DNA from: Fallopia convolvulus
Lineage: Eukaryota; Streptophyta; Magnoliopsida; Caryophyllales; Polygonaceae
NCBI GenBank assembly: GCA_964016875.1
Contig: OZ024724.1
Span: 51,028,438-51,092,437 of the forward strand
Direction of reading: 5' to 3'
DNA: 64,000 nucleotides
The first letter of the stretch is position 1. Each line of letters begins with the position of its first letter. Positions 9,420 to 20,533 of the stretch are shown one piece after another. The notes below the pieces were generated by a model that saw only the letters and a program-made list of their open reading frames with translations, was not told the DNA's origin and did no database searches. The position numbers and the translations under genes were made by a program.

Positions 9420-11573
9420 AATATAATTGAGTAATGTAAAATTTTCTTATAAGAATGAACGATTATAAAAGAATATAATGATTTCTTATAAGAATGAACA
9501 ATTCTAAATAAATATAACGAGTTCTTAAAATAATGAACTTTTAAATGAATATAATGATTTCTTATAAGAATGAACAATTCTAAATGAATATATCGTTTTC
9601 TTATAAGAATGAACGACTCTAAAAGAATATAACGTTTTCATATAAAATTGAACGACTCTAGATGAATATAATGAGTTCTTATAAAAATGAACGATTCGAA
9701 AGGAATATAACGTTTTCTTATAAGAATGAACGATTCTAAAGGAATATATTGATTTATTATAAGAATGAACGATTCTAAAATAATATAACGAGTTCTTATT
9801 AGAATGAAGGTTTCTAAAGGAATATAACGATTTTTTGTAAAAATGAACGATTCTAAAGGAATATTACGTTTTCTTATAAGAATGAACAATTCTAAAGGAA
9901 TATAACGATTTCTTATAAGAATGAACAACTCTAAAGGAATATAACGATTTCTTATAAGAATGAATGATTCTAAAAGAATATAACGTTTTTTTATAAGATT
10001 GAACAAATTCTATAAGAGTATAACGTTTTCTTATAAGAATGAAAGATTCTAAAGGAATATAATGTTTTCTTAAAAGAATGAACGACTCTAAACATATATA
10101 ACAAGTTCTTATTTGAATGAACAATTATAAAGTAATTTAATGATTTCTTATAAGAATGGACGATTCTAAAGGAATATAACGTTTTTTTTATAAGTGTACA
10201 ATTCTATAAAAATATAACGTTTTCTTATAAGAATGAACAATTCTAAAGGAATATAACGATTTCTTATAAGAATGAACGACTCTAAAGGAATATAACGATT
10301 TCTTATACGAATGAACGATTCTAAAAGAATATAACGTTTTTTATAAGAATGAACAATTCTATAACAATATAACGTTTTCTTATAACAATGAAAGATTCTA
10401 AAAGAATATAATGTTTTCTTAAGAGAATGAACGAATCTAAACATATATAATGACTTCTTATTTGAATGAACAATTATAAAGTAATGTAATGATTTCTTAT
10501 AAGAATAAACAATTCTAAAGGAATATAACGTTTTTTTATAAGTGTACAATTCTATAAAAATATAACATTTTCTTATAAGAATGAACATTTCTAAAGGAAT
10601 ATAACGTTTTCTTATAAGAATGAACGACTCTAAATGAATATAATGATTTCCTATAGGAATGAACGATTCTAAATGAATATTTCGTTTTCTTATAATAATG
10701 AACGATTCCAAATGAATATATCGTTTTCTTTTAAGAATGAACGATTCTAAAGGAATATAACATTTTCTTATTAGAATGAATAATTCTAAAGCTACATAAC
10801 GTTTTCTTATAAGAATGAACGATTCTAAAGGAATATAACGATTTCGTGTAAGAATGAACGACTCTAAAGGAATATAACGATTTCGTATAAGAAAGAACGA
10901 CTCTAAATGAATATAACAATTTCTCATTAGAATGAACGACTCTAAATGTACATAAAGTTTTCTTATAACAATGAACGAGTCTAAAAGAATATAACGATAT
11001 TTTTATTAGAATAAATGATTTTAAAGGAATATAACTTGTTCTTATAAGAATGAACGACTCTAAAGGAATATAACGTTTTCTTATAAGAATGAACGACTCT
11101 AAAGGAATATAGTGTTTTCTTATAAGAATGAAAAATTATAATTCAATATAATGTGTTCTTATAAGAATGAAAGATTATAAAGGAATATAACGTTTTATTA
11201 TAATAATGAACGTTTTCTTATAAGAAGAAACGATTCTAAAGGAATGTAACGTTTTTTTTATTAAGAATAAACGATTCCAAAGGAATACAATGATTCTAAA
11301 GAAATATAACGTTTTCTTATTAGAATGAACGTTTCTAAAGGAATATAACGTTTTCTTATTACAATGAACGATTCTAAAGGAATATAACGATTTCTTATTA
11401 GAATGAATGATTCTAAAGGAATATAACAATTACTTATCAGAATGAATGATTTTAAAGGAATATAACAAGTTCTTATAAGAATGAACGTTTCTAAAGGAAT
11501 ATAACGTTTTCTTATAAGAATGAACGATTCTAAAGGAATATAACGTTTTCTTAGTAGAATGAACGATTCTAAA
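9420..11573. repeat. 39-bp palindromic minisatellite, about 55 copies
   Basis: Tandem units of 39 bases carry the perfect 12-base palindrome TTCTTATAAGAA, then TGAACGATTCTAAAGGAAT, ATAACG. Most copies differ by a few bases. A higher-order pattern is visible: an aberrant unit run with AACATATATAA and TTCTTATTTGAATGAAC recurs about 350 bases apart (10084 and 10434), close to nine units. Because 39 is a multiple of three, long open frames of 13-residue repeats (up to 253 codons on the minus strand, 10166-10927) arise by chance. I do not call them genes. Confidence 0.92.
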
Positions 11574-12174
11574 TGTAATACTCGGTCTTCCGAAAAACCG
11601 ATAACTAATTCTCGTTCCGACTTTTACTACCTCCTTTCATGTTTGGGCTTAGATTCAATAAGCTTTTAGGCACTTAGACTTTTGGGCCGAATAGCCCATC
11701 AACCGGCCCGTTTCGTGGGGCCCAATAAGGGACTATGACCAGCCCAACTCCTTCACTCCATTTTTATTATCTCTCCTATTTTCAATCCCATTTAGCAAAA
11801 CAAAAAAAAACCCTAACTCCTCCTAACTCTCTTCCGTCACCCTCCCAAAGAAGGGGATCTGCTGAACCGCCCTCCCCTCCTTAATCGGCCATCGCGGCTT
11901 CCGAACCCGACCGCCGGTTGCAGATCTCGGTGACCACTCGTCAATGTTTTCGATCGCCGATCTCGTTTCACCGTCGTGTATACTAAGCAAGGGCTCATCT
12001 TTTCCGGAGATGCCTCACCGCCTGATTTTTTTTCCACGCCGCCGTTTGTCGTGATTCCGACACGTCTCGTCGGTGGTCTAGCTCTCACCGATGTCGTCTG
12101 ATTCGTCTCCGACGCCTTGGTTGAAATCGCGGAGCTGTCACCCCGGTCGTGCAACCCCGATCGGTCTGGCGAAC
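11574..12174 (+). mobile_element. LTR-like block, possible Tekay-type solo or truncated LTR
   Basis: It begins TGTAATACTCGG right where the minisatellite stops, much as the Tekay LTRs in this window begin TGTAATATTTGTG. It then has GGGCCGAATAGCCC, a TATA-less AT tract, AACCCTAACTCC and a GC-rich leader-like part. No matching right end with CA or a target duplication was found, so the right limit is where composition changes. It could instead be a promoter and first exon of a captured gene. Confidence 0.35.
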
Positions 12175-12356
12175 TGTATATGAATCCAAGTGACTCATAT
12201 GCTAACTTTGTTGTTGTAATGTATACTTTTTAAAAACCCTTGCTTACTTCAACATATTAGTTCCTATGTTATATTCGAGTATCGATGCCAAGCATTCTGA
12301 TTAGAGTTTCACTGGCATTATTAGGTCTTTGTGGTGTTGCAATTGCTCGATGATTA

Positions 12357-13435
12357 TCCTATATATATGTCCTTTTCAATAAACTTCAATACATGCATTT
12401 TCGGCATGTAAATGTCTGTTGACTGATTGCTGATGGCGAGTGGGATAATCAAGGAGCAGGGCATGTTAGTTTTGATTACTTAGAGAGTTAGAGGTTATTC
12501 TAATCGATGAATTCTAATATTGTTGTTTTCAGCACTAATTTCACTTTATAAGTATGCAAGATTGTTGACACATGTATTATATAACCTAAAAGTGCTTTAT
12601 AAGTATGCAAGGAGCAGGGCATGTTAGTTTTCATAGTCTGATCAGTCAAGCTGGTTGTGCATTTCTTCTTTGCTGACTTCAGTTTAGGCCTGTATTTCTT
12701 TGATGCGTGGATCAAATTAACATGTATTATATAACCTAAAAGTTCTTTTTCGTGCTCCTGTTTTGTTCAGTTTAGGCCTGTATTTCTTTAATGCGTGGAT
12801 CAAATTAACATGTATTATATAACCTAAAAGTTCTTTTTCGTGCTCCTGTTTTGTTCTTGTATTGGGGGTTCAGTTGTTGTCCATAATTTGGTTGCATGCT
12901 TGCTGAATGAATTGTAGTTTTCCCCTTCTTTAGTGTAGTTTTTAGTATGGTCTTAGATTTATATAATATTTATGTACTGACTTGTTTTTATTTCCAGCCT
13001 GAAGAATTACAAGATTTCCTACAACAAAGCTGGTTATGAAAGGACAACACTTTGATGCCAGTAAATATTTCATCAATGGAATTGCCATCTTGGCTGCCAT
13101 ATGTGTATCTAGAAGTGCACATTTTTTGTGTTGGATATCATACTTTTAGAAGACGTATTATATGTTTCTTCACCTTCTACATTACGACACTCTTTTTGAT
13201 GTGTAGTTTTTTGGATTTGTTTTTTACATTGAGCTGCCTCTGTTGGGGAATTGTTGAGTGATGCGCTTTGCAATGAAGCAGCTGCAAAGTGACCTTTTTG
13301 ACATGATTTTCTAATAGGCAACTGATGCATATTGTTTATTTATTGTTTGCCTCTAACACCTCGCTGTGTTATTTATTTTTATGATGAAACACAAAACAAC
13401 ACCCGCGCACATCTTGCGCGCGGTCTTCCCCTAGT
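12357..13435 (+). mobile_element. Helitron-like element (3' end clear, 5' end tentative)
   Basis: The 3' end has the GC hairpin CCGCGC-ACATCTT-GCGCGCGG at 13403-13423, then TCTTCCC and CTAGT ending at 13435, followed by T. That is a standard Helitron terminus. A possible 5' end, TCCTATATATATGTCC preceded by A, lies at 12357. It departs from the usual TCTATA start, so the full extent is uncertain. The interior has no Rep/helicase. It lies in the CACTA. Confidence 0.5.
12680..12855. repeat. Two tandem copies of an 88-bp unit
   Basis: The unit starting CAGTTTAGGCCTGTATTTC and ending GCTCCTGTTTTGTT occurs at 12680-12767 and again at 12768-12855 with about one base change. Parts of it (ATGTATTATATAACCTAAAAG, GGAGCAGGGCATGTTAG) also occur singly at 12570-12630 and 12452, so the region grew by local duplication. 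Confidence 0.85.
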
Positions 13436-13989
13436 TTATTTAAAATAAAGTAGAGCAAATGGCCAAGGTGTTTGGTAACCAATTTTTACTTTAGGGCTTT
13501 GCTGAATGCTGACTTGTAATTATGTTCCAAAATTTTGGTTATATTTCTTGTTGAGAGTATTAGTAGGCATGACCAAATTGATCATGGTTGTTGTTGACTT
13601 GTCGTTGTTTTCATAACTATACTTGCTGGCATGTTGTAATCGGTTTGGTTCAGGTCGTTGCATAATCTCGATTTTCATACTAGACCTTGTCATGGTCATT
13701 TGAATAGTATGTTTATAGATCATCCCAAATTATATTTCAACCAAATAAGTCTAGGAATCGGTTAAGAAGAGTGTTTTTATAAACTCAATTATTTTAAGAA
13801 GTTAATCATGTTTATAGGTTATCCCAAATTATATCTCAAGGACGCGTGGCTAGTCTTATGGTTGTTTCTGCAGATTTCTCACGAAATGAAGAACTTGTGG
13901 CTAATCTCGTGACTGTGACTGTTTCTGCTGATTTGTCTAAACAAACTAAGACACGAAATGAAGAACTTTTCTATCCATAATAAAAAAAA

Positions 13990-14731
13990 CTCACTCGCGT
14001 CAAATTGACCACAAATGTAGAACCGAATTTAACTTCGTAATTCATTCCCGTCAATATAGCCACAACTATAGCCGAAAATCATATGCTCATGACTATATGG
14101 CCACAAACTTAGTATCGAACTTAGCTACGTGATTATTTCGCGACAATTTTCCCACAAATGTAGAACCGAATTTAGCTTCGTAATATATTCGTGTCAATAT
14201 GGCCGCAACTATAGCCCCAACCCATATTTTCATAGCTATATGGCCACAAACTTAGAATCGAACTTAGTTGCGTGATTATTTCGCGACAATTTACCCACAA
14301 ATTTAGAACCGAATTTAGCTTTGTAATATATTCACGTCAATATGGCCACAACTATAGCCGCAACCCATATTTTCATGGCTATATGGCCACAAAAATAGAA
14401 TCGAACTTAGTTGCGTGATTATTTTGTGACAATTTTCCCACAAATTTAGAACCGAATTTAGCTTTGTAATATATTCGCGGCAATATGGCCACAACAATAG
14501 CCGCAACCCTTATTTTCATGGCTATATGGCCTTAAAATTAGAATCGAACTTAGTTGTGTGTATATTTCGCGACAACATTCCCGCAAATATAACCCCAACC
14601 ATGAATTTCTTGGGTAAACAACCAGAAAATTTGAGATTTGTGGGGGATTTTGTGGCAGTTACCCACAAACTTAACCACACAGGAACTTTCTGGCTATAAT
14701 TTCCTGGCTATATGCGCGTTTTCTAGTAGTG
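13990..14731. repeat. Right subterminal region of the CACTA, 143-bp tandem units
   Basis: GAACCGAATTTA recurs at 14020, 14163, 14306 and 14449, a period of 143 bases. Each unit also has TATGGCCACAA and CGCGACAATTTTCCC. After the array come GGCAGTTACCCACAAAC and the terminal inverted repeat. Such arrays bind transposase in CACTA elements. Confidence 0.85.
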
Positions 14732-14908
14732 TCTGAACCGCGTTGAATCCGCTTTGAACCAGCAAAAATCATTGTTCCACTTGAGTTTCTACCAATAACT
14801 CCAATACCGCACCTTTCCCCCAAAACAGACGCATCACAATTCACTTTGATCTCGCCCTCACTAGGCTTGCACCACTTGATACGATCAGAAACCTTAACAC
14901 CTTTTTAG
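14732..14908 (-). pseudogene. LINE-1 RNase H domain, N-terminal half
   Basis: On the minus strand it reads KVSDRIKWCKPSEGEIKVNC, DASV, IGVIGRNSSGT and GSKRIQRGSE. KVNCDAS is the first acidic motif of the RVT_3 RNase H fold. It continues in frame into the fragment ending at 5394 when the CACTA and one TCT copy are removed. At its upstream side the frame runs into the gag of the Retand element near 14909. Confidence 0.85.
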
Positions 14909-16627
14909 GCATTTTCAATGCTGACAGGCGCACTAACGGAATTGTCAGGAGGATAGATTTCAATGCTGGAGAAGGAACTTCCGGAAAGGGTGCAGACCCG
15001 GGCTCCCGAGACAAGGCACCCGCACAACAAGACGTAACTCCAGAACTCATGGGCCGAGACCTCCGTGAGGAAGTCTTCCACGACAATAATCCTCCAATCA
15101 ATCTCCGGTCAGCGGCTAACCAACGCCGAGCACCATCCCAGGAAGTCTAGATCGAAGATGAGGGCACCGATGGGGAAGATCGAGAACGACACGAGCCAAT
15201 CGATTTAGACGCATCCATCCGAAGAAAGGTGACCGAACAAATAAGCGTCATCGCTGACCAACTCCGGAGGGGAAGCCGAGGTTTCCAACCTTTGGAGCCT
15301 GAAGCACCCGACGGCTTCGACGAATCTCCGTTCTCACGTCGAATCGCCCAAGTGGAGATTCCAAAGAAGTTCTCCGTACCAAGCATGCCTACGTACAACG
15401 GGACTACGGATCCAAACGAGCATGTGGCTGTATACAAACAGAAGATGATGACGAGTGCGGTCCCATCCCACTCAAAAGAGGCGATGATGTGCAAGGGATT
15501 CGGTACGACTTTAACGGGGCCAGCCCTAACCTGGTTCATCAACCTCCCCCGTGGGAGCATTAGGTCCTTCGCAGATCTCTCCGATACTTTCCGGTCCCAA
15601 TTCGCGAGCAGCCACAAATTTGAAAAGCAATCCAGCGACCTCTATCGGATCCGACAACGCCACCAAGAAACTACCAGAGAATTCTTGGATCGCTTCAATC
15701 GCGAGAAAATCTCCATCCCATCTTGCGACGTGACGACCGTAGTGGAAGCATTCATGCAAGGGGTCACCCCCGATGGCGGCATGTACAAGGAACTAACTAA
15801 GCACCCTTGTGCTACATTCGAAGAAGTACAAGCCAGGGCTTTGGCACACGTCCGGTTGGAGGAAGATAGGACCCTGAGGAAAAGATCTTCAGAGACGGAG
15901 AAAACCGAGAGAAGGGGACCCGTTGACAGCCTGCAAGGTTCAATAGATCAAAGGAAAGATCGTCGCGCCCATCCTTACTCACGACCTACTTCGGGGCAGG
16001 TCAACGTGACCAAGGCACGATGGACGAATGAAAAGGAGCGAGAACCCATGTCGCCCTCACTCGAGTCCTTCAAACATAACATATCCACGGAAAAGCTGCT
16101 CCGGAACATGGCGAAGCAAGGAGAACTCGTGAGGTGGCCAAGAAAGGACAGAACTACTCGCCCGGGGGGAGACACGACTAAATGGTGTGATTACCACGAG
16201 TACCACGGACACTGGACTCGGGATTGCCTTATGCTCCAAAAAAAATTGGCTCGCCTAGTCGCGGAAGGAAGAATAAAAGACGTAGCTCCAGATGCTCGAG
16301 TACCCAAAGATCTGCTGGAGAATTCTCAATCTGAGCACCAAGAAAGGCGAAATCCTCCAACACCTGACAGAGTGGTCAATGTGATATCCGGAGGTTCAAG
16401 CATCTGCGGACTATCGTACCCAGCAGCAAAACGTCACGCAAGGGAAAGCAACTTCAATCGACCTCAGTCATCGAGGCACCGCTCCAGAGAATCTCCAGGA
16501 CCAACCATCGTGATTGACAACACCGATGCAAAGAACACCTCCGAGACGCATCACGATGGTCTCGTAATATCTTTGCATATTGGAAACGTACTGATGAAAA
16601 GGGTATTGATTGATACAGGAAGCTCCA
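14909..16627 (+). pseudogene. gag: Retand gag and start of protease
   Basis: The frame is open from about 14909 to a TAG at 15148-15150, then from there to the Tekay insertion. The central part (FSVPSMPTYNGTTDPNEHV, ALTWFINLPRGSIRSFADLS, THKFEKQSSDLYRIRQ-like) is the retrotransposon gag domain of Tat elements. A single zinc-knuckle-like CDYHEYHGHWTRDC lies at about 16189. The frame ends in VLIDTGSSM, the catalytic DTG of the aspartic protease, exactly where the Tekay LTR starts at 16628. The N-terminus is missing. Confidence 0.85.
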
Positions 16628-18785
16628 TGTAATATTTGTGTTCCTTTTTTCCCTCTAATCGGAAAAACGAGTTTCTTAGTCTACAAGCGATCTAATTTCT
16701 TGACCCACAGGTAACCTCATTTAAAAATAGTATTTATTAGTTGATTAGCTAATTCTCGTTGCAAGCTCCGTTTCCACAATTCCGTTAATTAAAACAATAT
16801 GTACTCTTTTGAGGTTGGGCCGAGAAGTCCATAGTTGGACTGTTCCAACCCCTTCGGTGGTTCTTTTCCTGCGACCTAATTCTCTAAATTATAGTATCTT
16901 ATAACAAAAACTATATCATTAATTAAAAATAATAATATCTATCCGCTTTATAATTACCAATTCTTTATCCGAAGCCACCGTTTGCAAAGGCTGTAGACCT
17001 TTTCTTCTCTGCCAAAAAAATAAAAAAAATAAAAGAGAGAAAGACGACCTTCGTTCTTCTTAATTCACACAAAAGCGAACACATCTTCTGGCCTCATTCT
17101 CTGTTCACGCAAAATCGAAATCTGGTAAACACGTTTATTCTTGATCACCTTCTTTTGGGTTGACACATGGGTTGTTTTGATCGAATACAGGGGAGGGGGT
17201 TTACATCAATCTTATATATATATATTTTTGTTTGGAGGAAATAGACATGTTGATTAGTATTTTTCATAATAGGACTGTATGTGGTCAAGGTGAGTGGTTA
17301 ATTTAATTAAGTGGGTTGGTTTTATTAACAAGGTTGTATCCTTTTCAATCGTTTTAGTTTCAAAAAAAAAATATAGTTTGTGTGTGTGCAAGGTCTTGGT
17401 TAAATAGGCAGTGATGAGGAAAGTAGGTTTGGGTTTATGTGAACGTTATTATGGGTCAAATTTGCTAAATTGATTAGGAGTCGTTCTGGGCAGGGTAATT
17501 AATCTTGGTTAAGTTTAATGGGTAATTTAATATAAGTGATAGCCGATTGTGTTATATCTTTATATTGATTTTGTTCGTATTTATTATATGGCTTGAGTTT
17601 GTCTTAGGATGGTACTTTATTTATCTATTATATGGATTTGATCAATCAGGTTTAACAAGAACTGAGTGTGGTTTGGGAAATTTATACGTGTTTGAACTAA
17701 GCTGATTAAGCCACATGTTTGGATTGTTGGTTGTGTCTAACTAGTAGCGTTAATTAGGGAATGTTTAACAGAAACTAAGTTGGGTTTGGAAATTAATTAG
17801 TGTTTCGTTCACAAGGATCGTTAAGTTATATCGTAGACCGTAACTAATTCAACCATACTCGTTAATATTTTTATTAGGGAATTATTTTTGCTCAATCTCT
17901 TAGTTTCCGTCTTCAACAAGGAACCCAACTTTCGTTCTAAAGGTAAGTCGTTTTTCGACTTGCTCGGTTCTTTTCTCCCTTGTTAGACTGCGTATCGATA
18001 TTGTAGGTCGGGTTTTGGGAACTAGTCCCGAATACCTTTTAAATTGTTTTGAACTCCTTGTGTGTTGGGTGCGTTAATGATTTTAAATGTGATTTATCGG
18101 AAGTTATTTTGGAACGTTTTCTCTGTGTTGGTACCGTTTCCGACACGGCCCATTGTAGCTGGTGTTGAGAAAGAGTTGGCTACTTTGACCCGTGTGACTG
18201 GGAAAATCGTACCCTTTCAAACGAAAATTATTATCTGTGTGTTTTTGGCAAGCGCTCCAGTGGAGGCTTAGCCCGGAGTTAGAAGGGAGATTTGGAAGTG
18301 GAGTGGGAGGGCCTGCCTCTGCACTCGGCGCGGTGATGAGCGCCTTGGAAGACGGATTATGGACAAAGGAAGAATTGCATTGTTGTGTGAATCAGGGAGC
18401 CGTGCAGGAACCGAGGCAAGATGGCGGGCCGGAGCAGTAGAGAGCGCGTGTCATAGTGGGATTGGTTTATATTAGTTATTTATATTAGTTAGAATATTGA
18501 TTTTAATATTTGTTAGACATAGTGGTATTTTGTTTCAGTTATTGTCTTTTGGATCAGATAGTTCAGTTTCAGTAGGCGTTATGACATATTTGGTTATTTA
18601 TAATTTTCGGGGATTCATGCATGATTACGTTTTCTAAGTTTTATTAAATAAAGGTTGGATGTTTTATTATGTTTTTCTCGTCGTGCCCGAGTTGTAAGGT
18701 CCTACAGTGTAGTTGTCAACCTAAATAATAGTACCTTGTGAGGTCTATTCCCTAGTAGCGCCTCGTCGAAAGACGGGGTGTTACA
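16628..18785 (+). repeat. Tekay 5' LTR (2158 bp)
   Basis: It starts TGTAATATTTGTG in the Retand protease codons and ends GGGTGTTACA just before the primer site. Compared with the 3' LTR it lacks about 203 bases after GCATTGTTGTGTGA and differs otherwise at about a dozen bases by eye. Most of those differences lie in the last 650 bases. Confidence 0.93.
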
Positions 18786-18787
18786 AA

Positions 18788-18800
18788 TTGGTATCAGAGC
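18788..18800 (+). other. Tekay primer-binding site
   Basis: TTGGTATCAGAGC, complementary to the 3' end of initiator methionine tRNA, starts two bases after the LTR. This is the usual primer for Tekay and many Copia elements. Confidence 0.9.
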
Positions 18801-19034
18801 CAGCTTGGCAACAGGGCACATGGAACTGACCAACAAAGAGTACCCGAGGTCCAATTTAAAACCAAAACCGGCCGGTGTTTTCAAATGTTTTTACTGGGAT
18901 AGACATGTTGCATATAGGGGGTAGGTGACACGTCGCGACTCCGCCCCATCAGCCGAAGGACCTCACGTAGAATAGTAAGAATTAGGTTGAAAAATAGAAT
19001 GTTTAAGTTTTGACTGTGGGACTTTCTATTATAG

Positions 19035-20533
19035 ATGGCCCCACCAACCAGAGCTAGAGCTGCTGAAGCTAACGGAAGAGGCCGCGGAAGAGGCCGCGGT
19101 AGAGGCCGAGGAGGAGGTCGTGGCAGGGGTAGAGGAGAGGCCCCTGTAGCCGCTGAGCCAGAGATACAACATGATACCCACCAGGAGGAAGTTGCTGAGA
19201 GTCAGGATGTGGCTGTTGTTGTTCATCGTGAGGACAGTGCATCTGTCGCTGGAGGAGGCCTCCCAGCAAACGGGGTACAAAAGTGGGAGTAGGAGTACCA
19301 CCAACAGGATTGGCCCTAGAGGTGACTGCTGCGATTCAGCTGTTATTGCAGACTTTGATGGGTGCGGGAGCTGCACCAAATCTGAACGCAGTTGCGGGGC
19401 AACAAGGAGCTGAGAGGAGGGCACCAGGGCCAGATTCTATTTTGGCTGCCCAGCTAGGAGCAGCGCCAGCTTCGAGAGGACCAGTGATAGCTGATCATGT
19501 GTTCGAACCGAGGAGACAGTATCGCGAGCCTCAGCCTGATAAGTGGCTCGCGGAGTTTAGGAAGACTGGAGTACCAAACTTTGCTGGAGTTCAGGGTTCT
19601 GACGTAGAGCAGTGGCTGAGGAGGGTGAAATCTGCGTTGGATTCTATTAAGGCACCGGAGGAGCGGAAGATGTCCTTAGTACAGAGTCTGCTACAAGAGA
19701 GCGCTTTTGACTGGTGGGAGTTGTGTAGGGACCACCAGACTGAGGTTACTTTCGAGGAATTTGAGAGACAGATTCGAGATCAGTATTGTCCTCCGGTGGT
19801 GAGGGCGGCTCGGGAGGCTGCTTTTCGGGATGCTGGACCCGAAAATATCACAGTATCTGAGACTATTCTGAAGTTTCAGCAGGAGTTGGCAGCGGTGCCA
19901 AATGCTGCCCCTACAGAGGAGTTGAAGATTGCGACCTTTCTGAAAAGGTTGCAACCGCATCTACGTGCTTATGTGTCTGGTCTCCGACTCGCGACATTGG
20001 CAGACGTTCAGCAGTCTGCTTTGGCTTATGCTATGGCCACGACCCGACAGAGTCAGCTGGAGGTGCATACCACGGGGAGCAAGAGGCAGAAGTTGTCTGC
20101 CCCGGCAGAATCTAGGAGAGATAGTCGTCCCGACTCTTCTCAGCTGCAACGATCAGGGTTTCAGCCACAGGGTCGTCAGGACCATCGCCGTCAGAGTCAG
20201 TCCACTGGAGGGCAGAGAGAGTGCTTCAACTGTGGAAGTACTGCTCATTTGAAGAGTCAGTGTCCGAAGCCAGTCAGGAGTTGCTTCAGTTGTGGGAAGC
20301 CTGGTCATTTGCAGCAGTATTGTACTGTAGGAGCACCTTCACAGGGATCTTCACCGGGAACGGTGAATCAGATGCCTCGTCGTCAGCCTCAGCAGTTTCA
20401 GCAGGCACCGAGCCAGGGCAAAGGACGCGGCGCAGGAGTTAGCAACACTGGGGGAAATCAGCCCCGAGTGTTTGAGATGAGGAGGGCCGATGCCCTACAA
20501 GCGCCGACGGCTACAGGTACGATTTGGATTTAG
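19035..20533 (+). pseudogene. gag: Tekay gag
   Basis: The start ATGGCCCCACCAACC is at 19035. An Arg-Gly-rich N-terminus (repeated RGRG) follows. A one-base shift near 19282 moves the frame, after which the gag domain is open: QPDKWLAEFRKTGVPNFAG, QWLRRVKSALDSI, SAFDWWELC. Two zinc knuckles follow, CFNCGSTAHLKSQC and CFSCGKPGHLQQYC, each CX2CX4HX4C, for RNA binding. A TAG at 20531 separates gag from the protease. The Arg-Gly tract at the N-terminus may be an RNA-binding extension. Confidence 0.88.

Larger units (their letters stand above)
5728..14731. mobile_element. CACTA (En/Spm) DNA transposon, about 9.0 kb, non-autonomous
   Basis: The left end starts CACTGCTGGAAAACGCG and the right end, reverse complemented, starts CACTACTAGAAAACGCG. 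About 26 of the first 30 bases match. Both are followed by ATAGCCAGGA-type sequence. The 3-bp target duplication TCT is at 5725-5727 and 14732-14734, as expected for CACTA elements. Both subterminal regions carry repeated GGCCACAA/GTGGCC motifs. No transposase is visible. Inside are two SEC31 exon copies, a Helitron, a 39-bp minisatellite, an LTR-like block and a Helitron end, so it grew by capture and secondary insertion. It interrupts LINE-1. Confidence 0.9.

Noticed and set aside
10166..10927. Long minus-strand open frame of 13-residue repeats
   Set aside because: It is an outcome of the 39-bp minisatellite period being divisible by three. There is no start context, splice signal or known domain.
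11837..12154. Minus-strand open frame in the GC-rich block after the minisatellite
   Set aside because: Arg/Ser/Gly-rich with no domain; the block looks like an LTR or leader, and GC-rich DNA tends to be open by chance.
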